Positions 60,154 through 64,000 of a stretch of DNA of 64,000 nt are shown here, in pieces (the stretch's first letter is position 1; every line of letters begins with the position of its first letter). Made by a program: the position numbers and the translations under genes. This DNA is from Candidula unifasciata (lineage: Eukaryota > Mollusca > Gastropoda > Stylommatophora > Geomitridae): positions 144,501-208,500 of the forward strand of contig CAJHNH020008554.1 in the NCBI GenBank assembly GCA_905116865.2, read 5' to 3'. The notes below the pieces were generated by a model. It saw nothing but the letters and a program-made list of their open reading frames with translations, did not search any database and had not been told where the DNA came from.

Positions 60154-60671
60154 CCCACAGTGAGCTTGTAGAACCGGTTTAAACTCGACATGTCCGGACT
60201 TGTTTTGATGAGTAAGGGCGAAACGAGGCGCCAAACTATTCGATCGTTGACGTATTGTCTATATGAAGACGAAAACGGCTGTAAAACTCGGCGCAGGCGA
60301 CCACCGCGGCATTTAATCAGAATAAAAAAAATAACGTATAGTCCACAAGTACTGCTCTGTAAGTCTTGTAAGGTACGAGGGTTGTAACTGAAGGGTCTGG
60401 TCGAGTGGCGCTCGATGAATCTTATAATTTCGGCGTGGAAGGGTGGGAGCCCGAGGGCGTCAAAATAGGTAAAACGCCCGACGCCATCGTAGTACAGACC
60501 AAGCCAATGCGAACCCGGCTGGTCGCTACCATCTGTTTTGATGACAAACGCCGCTGTCTTGTGACGGTTGAAATGTATAGGTAGTTGATCACGGGCCAAT
60601 ACGTCTACTAGATGTGTTCGGCGGACAATGTGGTCAGCGAAGAGTATTTGACGTATCTGTTGCGTGTTCAT
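60147..60671 (-). CDS. Adenain-type cysteine maturation protease
   Basis: A 174-residue protein with the full catalytic set of the adenovirus protease family (peptidase C5): His55 in GSHWLGLY, Asp71 in TYFDALG, the oxyanion-hole Gln105 and nucleophile Cys109 in QSSTCGLYV. The spacing between these residues and the overall length (adenovirus protease is about 200 residues) fit a complete enzyme. In Polintons this enzyme is the standard PRO gene and is expected to trim capsid and core precursors during particle maturation. The ATG at 60,669-60,671 lies just 4 bases after the major capsid stop. Its own stop codon forms part of a TATA-like sequence serving the next gene. An eukaryotic Ulp1/SENP protease was considered, since the fold is shared, but the short length and neighbours favour the viral type. 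Confidence 0.9.
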   Translation of the reverse strand: MNTQQIRQILFADHIVRRTHLVDVLARDQLPIHFNRHKTAAFVIKTDGSDQPGSHWLGLYYDGVGRFTYFDALGLPPFHAEIIRFIERHSTRPFSYNPRTLQDLQSSTCGLYVIFFILIKCRGGRLRRVLQPFSSSYRQYVNDRIVWRLVSPLLIKTSPDMSSLNRFYKLTVGI

Positions 60672-60675
60672 GATC

Positions 60676-61983
60676 TTAGGCGTAGTCCAAAAGTACTTGT
60701 CGTGTCTTGGAAATTTCGAGTACAGCGTCTTGTTCAGCGTAGACTATAACTTGTAATGGTTCGGCTGTGAAGGTGGCGAACTTAAATTCTAAAGACAGCG
60801 CCCCAGAGCGGGGCATCTCAAACTGGTCCCCATCCAACAGACTAGGTGAAAGGTCAAAGGCGTAGAGAGCGTACCCGTTCTTATAATGTCTGTATTCGAT
60901 ATCGTTACCGGCATCTTTACCCACCAGGCCCATAGCCAACATAGTGCCGAAAAACGCTTTCACGTAGCGATTATTCTCATAGTCTGGTGTTAAGGGTTTA
61001 CTGGAGACACTAAGACCGTCGACACTCACGTTTAGATACGTTAATCCGAAGTGTTGGAAATCGAACGGGTTAGTCTTGTAGGAACCGTTAAAGGCTACAG
61101 AGTTAATTAGTCCAATCACTAGTCTGGTAGGTGTCTGACTCAGAAAAAGATTATCCTGGGTGTGAGACAACATTCCTTTGGGGATAGAAATGGTTTTCAG
61201 ATTAACTCGTTTCAACGGATATTTGGCATTGGTCTTGGTTAAGGCTTTCTCATGGGCTAGAGAGATGGCTGGATTTAATTTGGCTCTTCTAACCATCAAG
61301 GTAGCGTGTGTTATAATAGACTTGTAACCAACCCTACCATCATGAGCTATAAGATTGAAGACGTCTTTAGAAGGTGTCAGTTTGATCTTGACATCTACGC
61401 CATTTAAGAGGTAGCGGTCTTGGGCGAAAATGTCGGCGTGTAAGCGTCCCATCATATCAATTTCTTGGCTATTGCTGGCTAGCTGTCGCCGTATTTTTAG
61501 GCCTTTATTACCAAGCTCTTGGGTGTCATCCATAAAACCCGCGGTATCGCTGAGGTACATGGCAGCAGAGAGAGGGCCTTTCTTGGCGTCTTCACCATAA
61601 TTCAGGGTGGCCTCAAGATATGATCTATAATGATAACTGTTTTCGCTAGGTGTAATCAGCGTATCATTGAGGGAAACGTCGACTTGAGAAAATAAACTGT
61701 GCATGTAATAGTTGACGGGTGCCACAGCAGCATCTGGCGGTATACTATCGCCATTGCTTAAAGTGACTTTGGCTCTGACGTGTAAAAAAGTATTGAAAAG
61801 ATCCAAGTATTCTTCACTGTTTCCGGAGATGGCAAACTCTATAGGAGCTCCAGGAGCTAGCGACGCCAGTGGATGTATTTCCACAAACTGCCCCTCCTCA
61901 ACCGCTGTTTGTGTTGGTGGTACGCTGAACAAATCCAAACCAGAGTGAAGACACTCACACGAACTAGGATAAATCAGAGACAT
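60676..61983 (-). CDS. Hexon-like major capsid protein (double jelly-roll, F54H12.2-like)
   Basis: The true start is probably the ATG at 61,981-61,983 (MSLIYPSSCEC), two codons inside an open frame that begins at a TTG; this gives 435 residues. The opening region has LDLFSVPPTQTAVEEGQ, then PIEFAISGNSEEYLDL and VNYYMHSLFSQVDVSLND, the N-terminal signature of the abundant invertebrate proteins labelled F54H12.2-like, which are Polinton/adintovirus major capsid proteins. Later landmarks are MMGRLHADIFAQDRYLLNGV and the C-terminal PRSGALSLEFKFA. Known role: trimers of this double jelly-roll protein build the icosahedral shell. The frame is intact along its whole length, without internal stops, which argues for a young or selected copy. 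It follows the core protein with a short overlap and ends 4 bases before the protease start. Confidence 0.87.
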   Translation of the reverse strand: MSLIYPSSCECLHSGLDLFSVPPTQTAVEEGQFVEIHPLASLAPGAPIEFAISGNSEEYLDLFNTFLHVRAKVTLSNGDSIPPDAAVAPVNYYMHSLFSQVDVSLNDTLITPSENSYHYRSYLEATLNYGEDAKKGPLSAAMYLSDTAGFMDDTQELGNKGLKIRRQLASNSQEIDMMGRLHADIFAQDRYLLNGVDVKIKLTPSKDVFNLIAHDGRVGYKSIITHATLMVRRAKLNPAISLAHEKALTKTNAKYPLKRVNLKTISIPKGMLSHTQDNLFLSQTPTRLVIGLINSVAFNGSYKTNPFDFQHFGLTYLNVSVDGLSVSSKPLTPDYENNRYVKAFFGTMLAMGLVGKDAGNDIEYRHYKNGYALYAFDLSPSLLDGDQFEMPRSGALSLEFKFATFTAEPLQVIVYAEQDAVLEISKTRQVLLDYA

Positions 61984-62455
61984 TATCAAAGATATCTGAG
62001 TACTTCTTCTTCCTCTGAGGCAGCTGATGTTTGTGAGAAGGACGAGATCGGGGTGATGCTTTAAACCTTTTACTCAGAGGCTCACTAGGTGGCGCTGCGC
62101 GGCGTCGACGAATCCCGCTTCCTGATTGGTTACCAGCCACGTGATCAACAGCTCCTTGAAGTAACCTCTTCCCCGCTTCCTTGGCATGTTCTCTAAACGC
62201 CTCTCCGACATTCCGACCAGCTAAAGCATCTTGGGCAACTTGCAAACCCGTACCGACACCTTCTCTTAACAGGGCTTTACCGCCTGTCTTTAACCAAGGA
62301 AGAACCATGCGACCTAAACCGCTGAAGAAACTACCCAGACCTCGTCCACGTTGACTTCTTCCGCCGATAAATACCGGTAAGCCATGTCCTGCTTGTTGAC
62401 AGTAAAAATCTTCGTACATTTCAGGACTTCGAAGTAAGGGCACGTGTCTCACCAT
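61964..62455 (-). CDS. Core / membrane-active minor virion protein of the Polinton-like element
   Basis: A 163-residue protein whose ATG overlaps the penton stop (TAATG), the usual sign of a compact co-transcribed cluster. Residues 23-50 carry the motif HGLPVFIGG followed by QRGRGLGSFFSGLGRM, a glycine-rich amphipathic stretch typical of the small protein encoded beside Polinton and adintovirus penton genes and likened to adenovirus pVI/pX-type core or membrane-lytic proteins. A helical region follows (about 55-108, rich in Ala, Gly, Leu), then a strongly basic C-terminal half with RRRR at 116-119 and RKKK at 148-151, suited to DNA binding or nuclear import. It overlaps the start of the major capsid gene by 20 bases. 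The family link is by motif and position; the precise role (core packing or membrane disruption) is inferred. Confidence 0.72.
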   Translation of the reverse strand: MVRHVPLLRSPEMYEDFYCQQAGHGLPVFIGGRSQRGRGLGSFFSGLGRMVLPWLKTGGKALLREGVGTGLQVAQDALAGRNVGEAFREHAKEAGKRLLQGAVDHVAGNQSGSGIRRRRAAPPSEPLSKRFKASPRSRPSHKHQLPQRKKKYSDIFDNVSDLS

Positions 62456-63226
62456 TATTCTAGATTGAAATGTCTCCGAGTTCTAAAATGTAACGTCACC
62501 ACCGAAGATCCAGTCTTGAATGGTATAGTTTTTCCCGTGTCGGTGGTTAAAAGTATTTCCACCGTGTCAAAAGAAAAACGACTCATAGGAACGTAGTGTG
62601 GTTTGTCATAGATGCGAAACACAGAAGATGAAACTCTGTCCATAATAGGGATGGTACGCAATAAGGGAACCATGACATCACCCACAGGTCTCGCCGCGAC
62701 GAGATCACAGTAGACGTAGACATTACTCATGTCGCTATCGATATCTACCTCATAATCACCGACTAGTGGTATGTCAGTGTTGGTCAGACACAGGTTGGTG
62801 AGGCCTAAAATAGATCTCAAGAGTTCGCATATAACAATCTGAGCGCCTTTCTCGTAAAGTTTCAGGACGACCATTTTCGTGTACTTGTTATAATGGATTC
62901 GCAATATCGCATCACCACCCTCCTCGTTTTCTAAAAGCAGTAGATTCAAAGCATCGATAAAATCTTCACCTGTCTTGTAGACACCAGCCGGTAATGTAAT
63001 TTTCTGAGTTACCTTTTTGCTGTCCTTGGGTGGGGTGTATTCGATCCAGATGTCATCTTCCAGGATATTAAAATAACTGCTGGGAAATTGAATCTCTGCC
63101 AGGCCGATTTCATACTGTGAACTCAATTCGATGGTCTGCGGTAGTTTTGACGAAAAAGTGACCCGGTTTATTGTCGGGAAATATTTTTGGCGAGGCGTTG
63201 CTGGGTAGCGTCACGTAAAAACTCAT
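62455..63226 (-). CDS. Penton-like minor capsid protein (single jelly-roll), with a one-base frame break
   Basis: The best start is the ATG at 63,224-63,226, which opens with MSFYVTLPSN, a typical beginning for Polinton minor capsid proteins. That frame ends early at a TGA (63,110-63,112). The rest of the protein is open in the neighbouring frame from 63,167 to the stop at 62,455, about 223 residues past the apparent TTG start at 63,126. The switch point lies around 63,155-63,167, beside a short G run, so a one-base insertion in the genome or assembly is the simplest cause. The body has the alternating short hydrophobic strands expected of a jelly-roll, including YEIGLAEIQFPSSYFN early and RHFNLE at the end. 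In the family this protein forms the fivefold vertices of the capsid. Its stop overlaps the next start as TAATG. Family identity is from pattern recognition, not a search. Confidence 0.77.
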
Positions 63227-63280
63227 GGTTGCTTTAAGACCGTCTCTTTTTTCGGATTCGGTAATAGGTAACCCAAACAA

Positions 63281-63502
63281 CTAGACAAGAGCACGATCCA
63301 CAATTTTTCCCTCTGCCTCACTCGCCGAGCCGTACGTCAGATTGAATAGTGATACACTGATGACGATGTATATAATCACCATCTGAGAGATGAAAACAAC
63401 CTCAGGTCGCGGCCGTAGTTTACTGAACCAAGGTCGTTTACCGTCAGCTTCTGTTTCTGTTGCAAAGACGGTAATTTCATCCACTTCATCAACGGCTTCC
63501 AT
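63281..63502 (-). CDS. Small single-span membrane protein of the Polinton-like element
   Basis: This 73-residue protein starts at an ATG 4 bases after the integrase stop. The N-terminal third is acidic (E/D rich, residues 1-20), a basic patch with Lys and Arg follows (22-32), then one hydrophobic segment at about 35-57 (VVFISQMVIIYIVISVSLFN), and a short polar tail. No signal-peptide cleavage site is evident, so a type II or type III membrane topology with the acidic end on one side is likely. I do not recognise a named domain. Its place between integrase and penton and its tight spacing indicate it belongs to the element. A virion membrane or egress role is only a guess from topology. Confidence 0.65.
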   Translation of the reverse strand: MEAVDEVDEITVFATETEADGKRPWFSKLRPRPEVVFISQMVIIYIVISVSLFNLTYGSASEAEGKIVDRALV

Positions 63503-63506
63503 AACA

Positions 63507-64000
63507 CTAATTTTCGTACCTCTCTAGTTGTTGGTCTGCTATCCAGCTGTTGAATGAGGTCGGATAACCAAACCACTTGACTAAATATTCTTTACCACCT
63601 CGGGCACCTCGTCGTTCTTGTAAAATCTTTTCCACCCGATAAATTTCTTTGTCGCCAACTTTCTGTATTTCTTCCTTATAAAACGACCCGCGGAGTTCCT
63701 CACCCGAATCGTTTTTTAGCACATAAGTTACCGGGCTGGTTCTGTTGACGCTGCTGACGGTAAACAGCTCTTCGGTCCAGGAAGCCATATAACCTTTCTT
63801 GAATGTCTGCCTGGCCTGCGCGAGTCTCACACGATCACCTTCTTTAAACACAGGTATGCCGGGGCTGTCGACATCCGAATACAGTGTCTGCCATACTTGC
63901 TCTTGGTTACGCCGGTTAACGTCCACGGGGGCCATACGAATGCTGCGGTGATAGGAATGGTTGTAATTTCGCAAAAAGAACTCCAACACATCGATATAAC
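63507..64000 (-). CDS. Polinton/Maverick integrase, C-terminal part with chromodomain (5' end outside window)
   Basis: The frame stays open to the window edge, so only about the last 164 residues are present. The visible part begins just after the catalytic core: the NYNHSYHRSIRMAPVDV stretch is the conserved segment that follows the last catalytic Glu in Polinton and retroviral-type integrases. A small beta-rich segment follows (about residues 48-110, counting from 63,989), then a chromodomain at about 115-158 (IYRVEKIL, YLVKWFGYP, SWI). Known role of the family: inserting the linear element into host DNA, with the chromodomain guiding target choice. The D,D(35)E residues themselves are outside the window and cannot be checked. 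The stop codon (63,507-63,509) lies 4 bases before the next gene, so the two are probably co-transcribed. A Ty3-type retrotransposon integrase was considered, but the downstream capsid and protease genes decide for Polinton. Confidence 0.88.
   Translation of the reverse strand, partial: YIDVLEFFLRNYNHSYHRSIRMAPVDVNRRNQEQVWQTLYSDVDSPGIPVFKEGDRVRLAQARQTFKKGYMASWTEELFTVSSVNRTSPVTYVLKNDSGEELRGSFYKEEIQKVGDKEIYRVEKILQERRGARGGKEYLVKWFGYPTSFNSWIADQQLERYEN

Larger units (their letters stand above)
59740..64000 (-). mobile_element. Polinton/Maverick (adintovirus-like) element, partial
   Basis: Seven minus-strand genes in the order integrase, membrane protein, penton, core protein, major capsid, protease and PC4-like, with overlaps or gaps of 4-54 bases. 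The combination of retroviral-type integrase, adenain protease and two jelly-roll capsid genes defines Polintons. DNA polymerase B and the FtsK/HerA-type packaging ATPase are missing from the window and should lie beyond 64,000. The span given covers only the coding part; the element must also include some of the non-coding sequence below 59,740, but its terminal inverted repeat could not be identified because the other end is not visible. Confidence 0.9.

Overview
This window is animal nuclear DNA, intron-rich and intergenic in character rather than gene-dense. No host protein-coding gene can be recognised. The mix of tRNA-headed SINEs, several non-LTR retrotransposon types, SPIN-like hAT miniature elements, mariner remains and very long simple repeats best suits a lophotrochozoan, most likely a gastropod mollusc. 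That assignment is an inference from repeat style, not from a marker gene.

Layout. 1-9,470: dispersed repeats (a SPIN-like hAT MITE with a perfect 8-bp target duplication, tRNA SINEs, LINE C-terminal scraps, a CTT tract). 9,470-13,660: two adjoining minisatellites, a 40-bp array then a 39-bp array of about 95 units. 15,406-17,370: 1.5 kb of a GTCG tetranucleotide passing into TTAG/TTGG and TAG repeats. 20,120-24,601: a decayed mariner element on the minus strand, split by a nearly complete but dead R2-superfamily LINE on the plus strand; a second, truncated copy of that LINE lies inverted at 24,703-25,395. 26,980-31,720: another SPIN-like MITE and a 1.8-kb hAT element with an 8-bp target duplication that contains a LINE reverse transcriptase/RNase H fragment. 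32,000-51,700: microsatellites, SINE families and LINE pieces. 51,721-53,045: a 35-bp minisatellite. 55,495-57,590: pogo-type terminus and two LINE fragments on the minus strand, with a hAT-like terminus at 56,813.

59,740-64,000 is the most interesting part: the late-gene side of a Polinton/Maverick (adintovirus-like) element, all on the minus strand and cut off by the window edge. In transcription order it holds the C-terminus of a retroviral-type integrase with a chromodomain, a small one-span membrane protein, a penton-like minor capsid protein (with a reading-frame break near its N-terminus), a glycine-rich/basic core or membrane-active protein, a hexon-like major capsid protein, an adenain-type cysteine protease with its catalytic residues intact, and a small protein that looks like a PC4/p15 single-strand DNA-binding coactivator. 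Genes abut or overlap by a few bases, and a polyadenylation signal follows the last one. The PC4-like gene has its own TATA box embedded in the protease stop codon. DNA polymerase B and the packaging ATPase are not in the window and would be expected beyond 64,000; the left end of the element lies somewhere between about 57,600 and 59,600 and was not resolved.

Nearly all other long open frames here are by-products of simple repeats or minisatellites and are not genes.
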